From Otatea glauca (lineage: Eukaryota; Streptophyta; Magnoliopsida; Poales; Poaceae), in NCBI GenBank assembly GCA_036346275.1, contig CM070728.1, positions 22,716,723 through 22,780,722 of the forward strand: a stretch of DNA of 64,000 nt, written 5' to 3'. How positions within the stretch are numbered: the stretch's first letter is position 1; every line of letters starts with the position of its first letter. Made by a program: the position numbers and the translations under genes. Positions 35,649 to 47,418 of the stretch are shown piece by piece. The notes beneath the pieces are model-generated. The model had not been told where the DNA came from, did not search any database, and was given only the letters and a program-made list of their open reading frames with translations.

Positions 35649-36841
35649 AGGGTTAAGGCGGTGATCGACAGGGTTTGAACGCGCGAAAGGATTGCGGCTC
35701 GGATCTGTGCATTCTTGGTGAAGTGGCGCAAGGTCTCTCGCCGACAAGGAGGCGACGTGAGGTGATCAGAGTATGTCGTGGGAAAACCGAGGATGAACGT
35801 GGCGCCAGATGGTTGCGCGGGTGGCGCGATGCGTTGAATCGGTGAAGGCTCGGCTGAGCTGAGGAAGGCACGCGCGAGGAGAAGAAGAGAAGAGAAAACG
35901 GGATTCGCGACTGACAAATGGGACCGGGGTCCACCGGCAGTGAGAGAGCTGTTTTTCCGTTCCCTGCCAGCGAACGGAGTAGAAAGTGGACGACCCCACA
36001 TGTCAGAGAGAGGGGACAAGGCAAAGAGATAAGTTTCAGCTCGGGCAGTTTAGTACAGGCATTAAATCACCATTTATTCACTGTCAAATTTTGTGAAACT
36101 TTTTGACCGAGCTCTCCTGGCAGTTTTTATCTTCCAGTAAATTTTCGGACCAATATATCCTATAATGAATTAATTAAAATTCTGACACTGTGCATTAGCC
36201 AGAATTTTCATTTCAGGCTTTGATTTATTTAAGGGTGAAAATGTTATCATTTATTTTTTAAACTTTTATTAAGAGTTCTATTCTGGATAAGGATGACTCT
36301 ATAAAAAATTCAAGTCAAAATATTGTGTAATTATTTTATAAAAATTATGACATGGTAATTTTCAGATTTTTAAAGCATCTGTTTTTTAATTTTTAGAAGG
36401 TCTAAATGACATGATAAATTCCTGAAATTTTTACCAAAAGTATATTCTGCTCTGAGGGTGTTATATGGTAATTTTTACAGCTCCAGATAAGTTTCGAAGA
36501 TTTTCTATTAATTCTGACTTCTACTGTTTTTAATCAAAAGAGATGTCACTCATTTCATTTATTTACTTTTCTGTGCATAAAATTTTTACTTGTTGACTTT
36601 ACTGATTTACCGGCATAGCTAGGGTTCCATGGTAAATTTTCCAAAATTTTACTTTTACCTTTTTATCTTCTTGCCATTTTCCATTCATTAATTCTATTTG
36701 TTTGATTTTTTTTCTCACAAAGCATAAGTCCAAGGAAAATCCAAATAAAAACTAAAATACCAAGAAAACTCAGAGATAATCATTTTTAAATTCAAAATAT
36801 TCATTTTCATTTTATTAGGATTTTCGGGATGTTACATACTT

Positions 36842-38380
36842 GTTCCTATGACATATTCTATCTCTATTGCAAGTTGCAGATAGATCTGCTCAGTAAATGA
36901 CAACATTATGTCTTTCCAATATAGATCTACTGCCACTAGAACAAGGATTTCGACAACACAAGTGGATTGTACAAAATCATTGAAAAGATAATACCTTCAT
37001 ATACCGATTGCTAAAAAACTACACCCTGTAGATGTGGGACTCCGCGACACAAATACATGGCGACAACAATATAACTATTCAATAATAGCACTTCTGCCAG
37101 TACATTAAAGCATTGCACGTAGGGTGTCACTTGTACCAAGAGGCGATACAATCAGATGACAAGAAGAAAAAAGGATACAGGAGGTGAGGAAAAGATGATA
37201 AGCTAAAGTAACCGGTGCATATTGAAATATACCTCATATTACAGATGAAGTTTTTTTTTTGGAGGACAACTGATGCATTGATGTTTTTGGAAGACAGCTG
37301 ATGCATTGACAACTATGTGAGGTAAACCTGCTATTGACAGAAGAGGTAAATAAGTCACTGACAGCCAAGGTGAAAGAAAAATACTTTGTTGGTACTTTCA
37401 ATTTGTGCTATTCTGCTTCTGTTTGCTTATAATAGTAAGATGTTTCTTGTCAGCATTTTAAGTAGATAATCCTTAAGTAGAGTTCACTTGCACTTAATGT
37501 TTGAAGATGTTCAAGCTAGAGAAAATAGAAAAGTGAATTTAGATGAAATATTGCTATATTTATGGCCTTATGCATTTGCATTCCAATTGTCCATGTTTGC
37601 TTGCATGCAATTATCCCATACTATAACAAGCAAATCTGAAAAGTTCTATGGTATCAATACAATAATCAAAGAGAAACAAAAATGTTCAGAAAGTGGATTT
37701 ATGACATTTACTTCATCGACAGTGGACAGCATCTTTGTGGTGGCCATTGTCAAAACAAGCTTTAACTGAAAATCTTTCATGAAAAACAAGATTTCATCAC
37801 TACGCAGAATCACAGAAAGGTCTTTCATCAGGAATAAAGGTTCAGACGACAGCACTTCAAGAGGAAAGGACAGTACAAAGAACATCTGTTAAGTTAGAAA
37901 TTCTTGAGCGTAGTAGTAGTTGAGAAAAAAAGAGAAGAGTAGAGAGCAAGGGACCTGGACTACCAAGTACCTATCAACACGAACTTTAACTTATTTATGT
38001 GTACTTAGTAAATAAAGTGAATAAGAGCAAGGATCTGCAACAGTCAATCAGATCAACTATGATACAACATAAAGGAGCAATATCTCTATCTTTATTGACA
38101 TAGACCCATCAGAATCCAATGAAAATGACACAACCTAACACAGCACAAATCTGGCATCAAGCTTTTGTGGAGCTGACATCAGATCTGATAATGGTAAAAA
38201 GAAACCATAAAAGAGACTCAACATAGAAATAGACACATGAACTTTTATGTAGCAATCCTGGACCCTTATCGACTTTTGGATCATCTTTGCAGACCCATTG
38301 ACCAGACTATGCCCATAGCAGTGGCAACTAACAACACGCAGGTCAGAATTAATGTAGGCGGCAACAAGCAGATTATGCAC
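36842..38380. other. intergenic, no gene seen
   Basis: AT-rich, with only short frames lacking any recognised motif. No clear repeat ends found. Confidence 0.55.
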
Positions 38381-38383
38381 TTA

Positions 38384-38614
38384 GAGCCTGTTTGTTTTTG
38401 CTTTGGATTCTCTAAAAGCTGATTCTGGATTGTGGTTGTAGAGAAACTGATTCTCCAAAAGCTGAAATCCAAAAACACATATGAAGTGGATTGTGGATTT
38501 TAGTGTATATGGATGGGCTGGATTGTGAGAATCAAAATCTAGAATTGGGCTGTTTGTTTTTAATTCTGCTTTTGGGGCTAAAATCTAGAATCAAAAGCTA
38601 AAACAAATAGGACC
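38384..38614. mobile_element. Tourist-like MITE, 231 bp
   Basis: Left end GAGCCTGTTTGTTTTTGCTT; reverse complement of the right end GGTCCTATTTGTTTTAGCTT. About 28 bp of imperfect terminal inverted repeats, flanked by the 3-bp target TTA (38381-38383, 38615-38617), as for PIF/Harbinger-derived Tourist elements. Non-coding. Confidence 0.85.
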
Positions 38615-38617
38615 TTA

Positions 38618-40136
38618 AAAAGTACGTTTCTGGTCTTAGTCTCATATGGGAACAACCAAAGTACAAGACTACAAAAGTTTAGAACATAATGTAATGCATC
38701 GTTTAATTGAGTTATGAAGAACTATGTATTCCAACCCTCTTGTCTCCCTCAGATATCATTGGTAGTTGCCGCTACTCATCTTCTCCTCCTTCCCCTCTCT
38801 TCAACATCTAGCCAATAGTCAATAGTCCCTCCTAAGTCCTACCCTTTCTCCCAGTTCCCGTCACTTGGCAAGTTGTCACCAAGTTGCAAAGATTGAGACA
38901 TACCAAATTTGGTTGGCCACTGGTACCTCTTATTGCTTGCGTCTTTCCTTTCCTCTCCCTCACAGATTTGGCGAGTGGTTGGGCGTTATTCCTGCTCATG
39001 ATCCTCATTCCTTTGTCATGCTGTCACCAAGTAGGCAAGGATTCACTCTTTACCATGTCAGACACATGTCCATGTGACAATCCGTGTCAACAATACATGC
39101 ATCATTTTCCATACAAGTAAGCTCTACTAAAATTATGCTGATTTTGTCATTTTGTATTCCTTCCAGTAACACTGTCATCGTAGTATTCTAGAAGTGTGTA
39201 ACGCCTATGAATTGCTTGCACAATAACTCTAAGGATGTTTTATTTAGCAAATTCGGAATAGAATAATCCTTTTTTCTATTATCTAACTGTAGGGAAGGTA
39301 AAATCATAAATAAGATTGTGGTGGACAACAAACATATACAGATGTGAGCTAGGCAAAAACGAAGGTTTTAGTACACTGGTTTATTAATTCAGGTCTACTA
39401 AAAGCATACAAGTTATGTACAGGTCAGCAACAGGGAATATGGAAAAACGCACATAAGGTGAAAGGTGTGACATATCACCCACATAGTTTGCACTCAAATG
39501 TCTATAACTTTGGCCACCAATACTTGTTTGCAAACTAAAATGAAACAAGTACTACCATATCTACACCACTAGACCTCCTTGTTTACTACATGACAAGACT
39601 AAGCGAAAGATAGATAATTGTGAACCACGTATGACTGGGCTAGCTTTATGTTTACCTAATTATAGTGAATAGCATAAAGCCCAAATGTTTACTTTTTCTA
39701 ACTCAGAACTTGACGATTTAATTGTTCTCATACTGTAATATATCCCACATAACAAACATAAACTCAAAAACTTCACTCGTAAATAGATTGATAATCATCA
39801 AACAGTAGGATAGAGAATCAGGCAATCAGCAACCGGGAGACTATAATTGATAGTTTTCATAGCAACAGCAATAGATGAAACTACAGTCAAGATCATCTTC
39901 AGCAAAGTTAAATACAGGGAATATTTCTGGTTTGGAAATTGGAATAATGGGGGACGATTTGAGGAACGGAAAGAGACACCCATGATTCCTCTTCGACCCC
40001 ACCTACCTGGCCATGCCTCGAGAAATATCTTTCTTCCTCTCGTTGTCGCCTCTTCCACTCCACCTACCCCAAGCCTTGAGAACATCTTCCTTCCTCTCAT
40101 TGTCGCCTCAACTTTAACAGAAGAGATCAGACGCAC
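38618..40136. other. intergenic, no supported gene
   Basis: Contains a C/T-rich stretch (38730-39120) with a 78-codon frame rich in hydrophobic residues and an about 65-bp imperfect duplication near 40000-40125 (CTTCCTCTCGTTGTCGCCTC repeated). Neither gives a recognisable protein. Confidence 0.5.
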
Positions 40137-41197
40137 TGTAACACCCCGGTATGTTGATGTGAATGCCCATGTAGAGTGGTGGTGGGATTAGTTCTACATT
40201 GTTTGTTTAAAGTGTGTTGTAGTTAGGGGTGAAAACGGGTCGAATATCTCCCGCCCGATCCGAAACCTGATCCGGATTCGGGACAGGATTTAACTATCCG
40301 GTCTGATCCGGGACCGGATCCGGATACTTGAATCCGGATTCAGGATCGGATACGGAGCATCCAATATCCGGTAAATATGGGACGGGATCCGGATATTCGG
40401 ATTTTTTTCCTATTCGAATATTCGGAATTTTCCTATTCAGATATTAGGTTTTTTTTCTATTCGGATATCAGCAAGGCCCATCACATTTTCATCATATTTT
40501 TTTTCCATGGTAGCCCATTTATATTAACAATTAGTTGGTTCTATTGATCCTCAAGTAGCATAATCTTTCTATGACGTCTATTGAGTTTGATTGATATATA
40601 ACTTGTTATTATAGTCATGTACTCGTATGGTTTTAATTCAATATATATTACTCTATATATGCGTGCATTATCCATATATCTTAATCTGTTTCCGACCCGA
40701 ATCCGTCACATATCTGTCCCGTATCCGTATCCCGAATAACCCAGATCCGTATCCGTATCCGACTAGCCCGTATCCGGTTTCGAATCCGGGAAAAAATTAT
40801 GAGTTAGGATACAGTAAGCGCAATATCAGCCTGTACCCGACCCGTTTTCACCCCTAGTTGTAGTAGTATATAATGCATAGTTACCGGGTTCACTATAAAC
40901 CCCCGCGAATCACAAACTGGATTCGTTGGACTCGAACCGATTTAGGGTAAGGAGTTCATGTTCACAGTGAAAATTAGAAGAAAAAGTGGAAAGTCGCGAA
41001 CCCAAATCTTGTAACGCAACTCGAACGAATCGCGTTTCTGATAAGTATGATACAATGTCTGTTGGGTCCAAACATAACACCTCCAGGTTAAACCTTTTAC
41101 ACGAAGCGAGGAAGAAAGTGTAGCAGGGGGCTATGCATGTGTGAGCACGCCCCACGCTAGGCTAGGCTTTGAGAAAAATTTGGGCCAGGGTATTACA
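40137..41197 (+). repeat. TRIM 5' LTR with two insertions
   Basis: Without the hAT element (40224-40856 plus one 8-bp TSD) and a further about 190-bp extra block (about 40870-41057) absent from the 3' LTR, the LTR is only about 235 bp, typical of TRIMs. The extra block has weakly matching ends and may be another MITE, but no clean TSD was found. Confidence 0.75.
40224..40856. mobile_element. Ds-like non-autonomous hAT element, 633 bp
   Basis: Perfect 19-bp terminal inverted repeats TAGGGGTGAAAACGGGTCG, close to the maize Ac/Ds end (TAGGGATGAAAACGG). Flanked by a perfect 8-bp duplication GTTGTAGT (40216-40223 and 40857-40864). The interior has many ATCCGGAT / CGTATCCGTATCC motifs near both ends, like Ac transposase-binding subterminal repeats. 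No coding capacity. Confidence 0.95.
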
Positions 41198-41199
41198 GA

Positions 41200-41211
41200 T
41201 GGTATCAGAGC
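41200..41211 (+). other. primer binding site of the TRIM
   Basis: TGGTATCAGAGC, complementary to the 3' end of initiator tRNA-Met, placed 2 nt after the 5' LTR. Confidence 0.9.
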
Positions 41212-41403
41212 ATCAACCTTCAGTACACGGAAGCATGTGGGACAGGGGCGCGGGCTATGATCATGGCGTGTGTGAGCCCAAAGTGGACATACGTCAAGAC
41301 ATATGTGACAGCATTGGACATACGAACATGTATCGAGTGGTGTTTTTGGGCATCTACCATGTATAGGTGCTTTTCCAAGGGTGTCAACCCTTAAGGGGGT
41401 GAA

Positions 41404-41620
41404 TGTAATACATAGGCCGGTTAATGTGAAGGTCCATGTGGCCCATATGTAGCGGTGGCGTGATTAGTCACACACTGTTTATTTAAAGTTAGTTGTAGTA
41501 GTATATAGTACCTATTGGGTCCAAACATAGCACCTACGAGTTAACTCTTTTACACGAAGAGAGGATGAAAGTGTAAGTAGATTGCTATGCATGCATGGGC
41601 CCGTCCCATGATGGGCTATA
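41404..41620 (+). repeat. TRIM 3' LTR (truncated or diverged end)
   Basis: TGTAATACATAGG... aligns to the 5' LTR through GAAAGTGTA...GCTATGCATG. After about 41620 similarity is lost and the final GTATTACA is not found. Confidence 0.75.
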
Positions 41621-41773
41621 GTGGCCGACACAAGAATACCACTAGAAACAAGGCCAGCATAGACAATGCGCAATTGGCCCGATCGAGGTCTTGGCAAGAG
41701 AAATTTACCGAAAATTAGTGGTCGCTGCAAGGATTCTACCGCAGATACGCAATATTACTGATATGCCCTTGAG

Positions 41774-41850
41774 CATGGTTATCACGGCGCCCTGGCGAGG
41801 CGAGTCGTCTCCGGGGCACCTAAGCGACAGTTAAGCGACCATTGGAGCTT
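41774..41850. mobile_element. end fragment of a hAT-type repeat
   Basis: CATGGTTATCACGGCGCCCT followed by GGCGAGGCGAGTCG...GGGGCACC matches, reverse complemented, the right end of the element at 53653-54484. The opposite end is not found nearby, so this is a single-ended remnant. Confidence 0.6.
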
Positions 41851-42535
41851 GAACTAGTTTGCAGGTATTATCTAAAGTGCACTATATAAATATGACTAAT
41901 TAAGTTATCTACCTTAAAATCATGTCAAATACCCTTGTAGTGCCCCTTAAATGAATGTATTGGGTGATAGAAAGTTGTGGATCACTACATTCAATTTCAT
42001 GTGATTCGAAGTTTGGGGAACGAACAATTGATTTTTTTTATCTGCTCTATCTTTTGAAGTACCTTGTTCAACAGAACTATTGAGATGTCCTGAAATGAGA
42101 AGCAAGTAGACTAGGGCATAATATAGCCTTGAACCAGTTAGTAAAATATTAATAACCAGGAAGTGCAAAGAAGAAAACTCACATAATAGGGGGGGTACTG
42201 GAATTCATCACATATCCAGACTAAGCAATGTATCCCCGTGTCATCCGTAGTCTTCTTTAATATATTCAGAGCCTAGCAAATAAAACAGGGAGTCAGGGAT
42301 GAAACACTAGGTTGTTGGATACATGGAGTTCTCATAAACTACAAAAATATCTTGAAAACAGAACTGGATATCTTGGATACACAGACAAAGACATTCAAAC
42401 ATGGATATAATTTTCCAAGGACAATGACATTCAAATATCAATATAATCATATAATGTTCCAAGGACAATCAAGTACATTCAAACATCGATATCTAAGTCT
42501 ATATCAGCATGATGACTCTCAAACATGGTCCATTC
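41851..42535. other. spacer, no gene seen
   Basis: AT-rich, with no motif or repeat ends recognised. It could be the 3' flank of the hAT transposase remnant that follows. Confidence 0.45.
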
Positions 42536-45290
42536 TCACGAGGAGTAGGTGACGCTTGGCTATAATCATCGTCGATGTCTAGATCATCAGCCACCAAAGG
42601 TTCATAGACTTCATCCTCGTTTGAGCCTTGCTCTTCTCCTTCAACTGTTGAGCTTAAATTTGCACCACATCGAGAGTACGTCCAGGTCATCCTAAGTAGA
42701 TTGCGATCCTGAAGCGTTAGTGATGCACCGTTGGCTTCATCAACATAAGCCCACGAAAGATCTTCTCTATGATGGACTTCTTCGATACTCATTTCAACCC
42801 ATTCGTTGTCCCATTGGAACTCTTTTAAGATCAAAGGGTTGAAATTTGTCCTTTCCACATGCCTCTTTTGAAAACATTCCGCAATCTTCCGGTTGTATTG
42901 AATGTAGACCAAATCATTCAATCTTTGGTGCGCCAACTGGTTTCTTTTTTTGTATGGATCTGAAAAGTAATCACTAATTAATAACAGAAATACTTGTAAT
43001 ATATGAGCAACCCTAAAATAAATACAACTTAAATGCTTAGTTGCTTAGTGCTTACAAATTCGAAGATGCTCCAATTGAGCTCACAACTGGAGGCCGAACA
43101 ACAAAGGCCGGGGATGCGTATTGCAAACTTTTGAAGCTCTCTAGCAAGGCCACCAAAGGCATCTCACCAATCAACTAAAATGTCAAAACATTGTATCTAT
43201 GTTAGAAACTTATAATGTTTAAAATTGAATCAATTTAGAATAGAAGTTTAGCACTTACAAGGGCTCTTTGTTTTTTGTTGCACCACAACTGATTGCTTTC
43301 CAAAGCTCTTCCTCATTTTCTCATAGTCGTCCGCTTGTTCACTTATCTTTCTAAGCAAATTATCATCACAATTAATCATCTTTTCAAGCACATCATTGAA
43401 TGCAATCAGGAGCCTCGAAGCAATCAATGTCTTTTTCTTTGATGTAGAAAAACTTGTTTGGGTTCAAAAACAATGCTGCCCCATGCAGCTTTTGCTCCAT
43501 GTGATGCACCCACCGCCTCCCGCCTCTCAATAATGTGAATTACCTTCTTTAGTACCCTTGGTTTGCATCCAAAAGACTCCCTTATCTTATTCCTAGTGCG
43601 ATCCATACTCGCTGAAACCTCCGGCATAGCAAGGCTTCTTCTCATCTCCATCAACAATCCTCAACACAATTAGCAAAGGCTAGGATGCTCTTATTAATCC
43701 TCCACACCATGCAAAAAATGCAAAGAAAGCAAAATATTACAAACTTTCTTCCTCACCTCCGTGAGTGCCAATTTGGCCCTAGTCCAATCCTCACTAACAA
43801 AGAGTAGTCACAAAGCATCCTTATGCTTACATAAATTCTGCAAAGTGGGAAAAAAGTGGCAAACCGAGTGGCTGCGAGTCTCACTAAATCACTCCCTCCT
43901 GTCTTCCCCCTCATTGCATCAAGTAGCCTCCCATGCCCATATATGAATGTGGTCACATGCTTGGCTTGATTGGTGGCCTTCTTGAACTCACTTATCTTTT
44001 CGATATCTTTCAACATAAGGTCCAAGCAATGTGCAACACAAGGGGTCCAAAAGAGAGTAGGAAACCTCTCCATAAGAATTTTACCTACAAAAGAAAAGGA
44101 TTGAGTTCCAAGCAATTTGCAGCATAAAGGTAGATTGTTTTTTATTGCCAAAGAAAAGAAACTTGCCCATAGCCTATTTCCACAATCTTCTTCTCAAGCA
44201 AATCAGCTAACATCCTTGCATCAGCTGACAGAGAGGATGCATCTACAGACTCTAAAGGAGAAACTCCCTTCAGGTCAATTGACAAGAAAATTTATCAATG
44301 CGTTTGGTTGCCTGGATGAGGTTGGATGGGATATGGAGCCATCCATCCAGGTGGCTGTTTGGTTGGGTAGATAGGGATGAGCTAATTTTTTGTTTGATTA
44401 GATGGATGAGAGTGAATAGGATGAGCTAATTTTTTGTTTAGTTAGATGGATGAGGATGGATAGGCTAGTTGTAATCAAGGTTTCGAATTTTGGTTTGAAA
44501 TGTTTAGACAAAATTCGACCAAAATTTGACCACAATGATCGAAATTTGAATTTGACCGAGTACACTTCGGCGAAATTTGAATTTAGCTGAGTACACCTCT
44601 TCATGTAACAAACTAGATGGGCACGTCCGACCTTTTTTTGGGATGATTCTATCCAGCATCTTGAGGGAATATTTCAAAAAACTAGATGACCATATCTCAT
44701 CCATTCACTAATCCAAACAATTGGATGACTCCAAATTCATGGATGACCATATCCCATCCACGGTCATCCACCCAACCAAACGCCACCCAAGTGTCTCCCA
44801 AACCTATCAGTCCATCCATCTGACATTAGTGTACAGCCGTATTGCTTCCAACCAAACTCTTGCTTCTCCCTTAATGCTTTGATGTCATTCTTCGCCTTAG
44901 CAAGCAATGGCACCCATAACTCATGAAAACTAGGAGGCTTGTACCCATGCCCGAATTGTCCAACGGACTCTATCATAATTTCAAAGCTCCTAGAATTTAT
45001 AGCACTAAATGGTATGCCACATTGATAAAAGAAATTGGCAACATGCATATCCACTCTCTCTTTTTCTTCCTTGGTCCTCATACATTGCTCTATGGAGATT
45101 TGGGACAATTGCTTCGAATGCCTCTCCTCGACCACCTCTTCGGGTGTCTTTTTTATCATGGAGGTTATTGATTTGGTTAATTTGGCCACCGATATGAACA
45201 TAATAGCAGATTGCTTCCTCTTGACGATGCCTTTGAGGATACTTGTTGATTAACCTCAACCTCCTGAACATCATCACCTCGATTCTGAAT
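42536..45290 (-). pseudogene. hAT transposase remnant (DUF659 / hAT dimerisation type)
   Basis: Reading right to left: 45201-44790 encodes TPEEVVEERHSKQLSQ, FFYQCGIPFSAINSRSFE and TLMSDGWTD, the DUF659 hallmark. After a MITE insertion it continues LINFLVN (44290), ASSLSADARMLADLLEKKIV, then 44151-43753 with ERFPTLFWTPCVAHCLDLML. Next comes VIHIIERR then, one frame over, WVHHMEQKLHGAALFLNP (about 43540-43450). It ends with FAIRIPGLCCSASSCELNWS (about 43150-43080, the hAT C-terminal dimer motif) and RLNDLVYIQYNRKIAE (42920). Several stops and frameshifts plus the MITE make it non-functional. No N-terminal BED finger or flanking TIRs were recognised. The protein would normally excise and insert hAT elements in the nucleus. 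Confidence 0.87.
44299..44787. mobile_element. MITE inserted in the hAT transposase remnant, 489 bp
   Basis: Ends TGCGTTTGGTTGCCTGGATG and, reverse complemented, GGTGGCGTTTGGTTGGGTGG. Flanked by CAA (44296-44298 and 44788-44790). Removing it rejoins the coding GGRHT|LINFLVN motif on the minus strand, which proves the insertion. Repeated TGGATGA motifs lie inside. The 3-bp TSD suggests PIF/Harbinger or CACTA derivation; class not certain. Confidence 0.8.
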
Positions 45291-45299
45291 TCTCACTGC

Positions 45300-45707
45300 A
45301 TTTTGCAGTGAGCAATAAACAAACCTACTGAGATAGCATTAAAACCCCCATAAATATTATAGTAAAAACATGGTTGACAAAATAGATCGAGTCATCGATA
45401 GTAGCACAATATAAAACCATAAGAAAGAATACCCTTTAGTTAAAATTGTATGAAACGTCAAATGATGACTCATGAGCAAGGCAAGACGACCAGCTAAGGG
45501 TAACTAAAATCATAGCACTGTTTCCTAAGAGATTATCATCCCCTCCATAGAAATATATGGTACATAGAGCCAGCTCCAAAATTTACGTGGAAGCTTTTAG
45601 AGAAAAAGAACCAATAATTCAAATCTAGATTTCCAGACCACACTCACAAATGTTGTTCTTGGTAGGGATCAACAATGTACACTAATTCTTCAAGAGAAAC
45701 TGCAGAG
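45300..45707. other. spacer, no gene seen
   Basis: AT-rich sequence between the hAT remnant and a possible LTR. It contains a small palindrome CTGCATTTTGCAG (45296-45308). Confidence 0.5.
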
Positions 45708-46371
45708 TGTTGGAGATAAGCCCCAGAGGCAATCATAGAGATGATTATATTTCCTTATGTTCATGATTAATCATTTTGTTCCTTGAATATTTTCATTATA
45801 TTTATTAGCAGGTTGTGACTTGTTTGTGAAACTCTATATATGACTTTGTGATAATTACTCTAAAGTGATCCCTAGTCGATAAACATATGAGGACACATAT
45901 GAATAGACTAGCATATGTATTGGTTGATGACCATATTTCACAGGTCATAGATATGGAGATATCAAACCAATAATATGGACACATGTTATAGAACATGGAG
46001 TTGGATTGACCTACCTTGAGACACTGCGAGAACGTTGTAATCTTGTCTCATCAATTGGTCTTATATACAATGTGTATGCTATATACTTAGACTTGAGATT
46101 GGCGTATGTATTCGAGATGTGTAATGACTTACTTAGGGATTGCTTGTAAGTTTCACTGTCAATAGATGTCAAAGACAATTTTCCAGTAATACTAGATAAC
46201 ACAATGCAGCTCAGTAGCCACTGGATTGCTCCAAATTGAGTAGCTATCACGAAAAGGTCATGCACTTCATGATTTCGTTTAATAACATAAAGAAAAGTAA
46301 CTAGGGGGGACCCCCACAGTTGCTGCGGGACACATGGCATAAATAGGGGATAAATGACTCATCCATAACAC
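45708..46371 (+). repeat. possible copia LTR fragment (Angela-like start)
   Basis: TGTTGGAGATAAGCCCCAGAGGCAAT resembles the conserved start of Angela/BARE-type cereal LTRs (TGTTGG...GCCC.AGAGGCAAT). The tentative right end ..CCATAACA (46371) is not backed by a clear TSD (CAGAG vs CAGTT). Probably a truncated or diverged solo LTR. Confidence 0.4.
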
Positions 46372-47410
46372 AGTTGTTAATTGTTGCTTAGCACATTATA
46401 TGTACTGTAAGATCTAAGGCATATGCTTATAGCATACATGAAGATCCTTACATGTTCCATGGACTAAACTGCTTGTTAATATGCATACACAGTATGTAAT
46501 ATTAGTTCGCAACAACTGATATATCAATAATTATAATATAAGTAAACCCACAAAATGTGGTTAATGAACCTTTTGGTATAGTTATTTATTCCACCAGAGT
46601 ACAATATATGCATAATATGAGGTTGTGAATTTGCATGTTAGAATAGAAACTTTCACACAATTGATGTCATGAAGAGAGCAACCATCGACAATATGTGCAC
46701 TGTTTACTAGTCACACTGACAAAAGTTGCATTTTCAGCAACTAATGGAGCAACTTCTGAAAATACGTGTTCCCGTTGAATGGATACAAATTGAAGAAAAT
46801 AAAGGTAAGCTACAAATACAATCTATTAAATGAGAATATCATATATATTATAAATATCTTCCGATAGGATTCATGGCTGAACTAGCTCTGGTAGGATTTA
46901 TGGCTGAACTAATTACAGTGAGATCTTTGGATTTTGGTTAAAAGTAATTTCCAGCACAGCTATAACAGAAACAGAAACTTGCAAAGACTGTTTGCATTTT
47001 ATTACCTAAATGGTCAATCAAGACCAAGGAATTTTCTATTTGCAGAAAAACTATGGTTGAAACTAGGAATTTCACTGCACCAAAAATTTGTCAACTTGTC
47101 CTTAGGAATTGATCAAAGCAATCAACTAACCTCTAGTTAATTTTTTTTGCTAGAATAAAATTCACAATATAAAGAATTATTCCACTCTCCCCAAAGCTCA
47201 CCTGTAGACAACAAAAAAAGACTCGACCAATTAACACCTTACCAAAGGTTAAACAAACCATAAAATCGCCAACATCAGGTTTTTAATATTGGCGAAAAGT
47301 TTCTCAAAAATAATGATGAGGATAAACTAAAATTTACCAAATAAATATGGTTGTAAAAATTCATAGATTTGTCTATACCATACCTTATTGAATTGTAATT
47401 TGGTCAGATA
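46372..47410. other. intergenic, no gene seen
   Basis: AT-rich, with one short tandem duplication of about 27 bp (TAGGATTCATGGCTGAACTA, 46865-46915). No frame with a recognisable protein. Confidence 0.55.
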
Positions 47411-47418
47411 ACCCTAAG

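Larger units (their letters stand above)
28474..36836 (-). mobile_element. element B: third copy of the D/A family, split by element E
   Basis: Plus strand starts TGTAACGACCCCCATTTTTA and ends ATTTTCGGGATGTTACA, flanked by the perfect duplication TACTT (28469-28473 and 36837-36841). Without E (29956 to about 32931) it measures about 5.39 kb, matching element A. The same segment order as A runs throughout: conserved part, AT-rich part, GC-rich block (34980-36050) and AT-rich end. The TATA-like box is at 35641 on the minus strand. Open frames in the GC-rich block (35618-36024) have no recognisable domain. Confidence 0.9.
40137..41620 (+). mobile_element. TRIM-type miniature LTR retrotransposon
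   Basis: 5' LTR starts TGTAACACCCC (40137) and ends GGTATTACA (41197). It is followed two bases later by TGGTATCAGAGC (41200-41211), a perfect initiator-tRNA-Met primer site. Only 206 bp on, a polypurine AAGGGGGTGAA (41393-41403) precedes a second LTR starting TGTAATAC (41404). No coding capacity. The two LTRs share GTTGTAGTAGTATATA, TTGGGTCCAAACATA and TTTTACACGAAG...GAAAGTGTA. The 3' LTR becomes unalignable near 41620, so the end and right TSD are not fixed. Confidence 0.85.

Noticed and set aside
35618..36024. Minus-strand frames of 123-133 codons in element B
   Set aside because: Same GC-rich block as in A; frames do not correspond between copies.
38884..39120. 78-codon hydrophobic frame as a membrane protein gene
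   Set aside because: No promoter, splice context or known family; composition follows a C/T-rich low-complexity stretch.
45703..46376. Complete solo LTR with TSD
   Set aside because: Flanking CAGAG and CAGTT do not match; reported only as a possible fragment.
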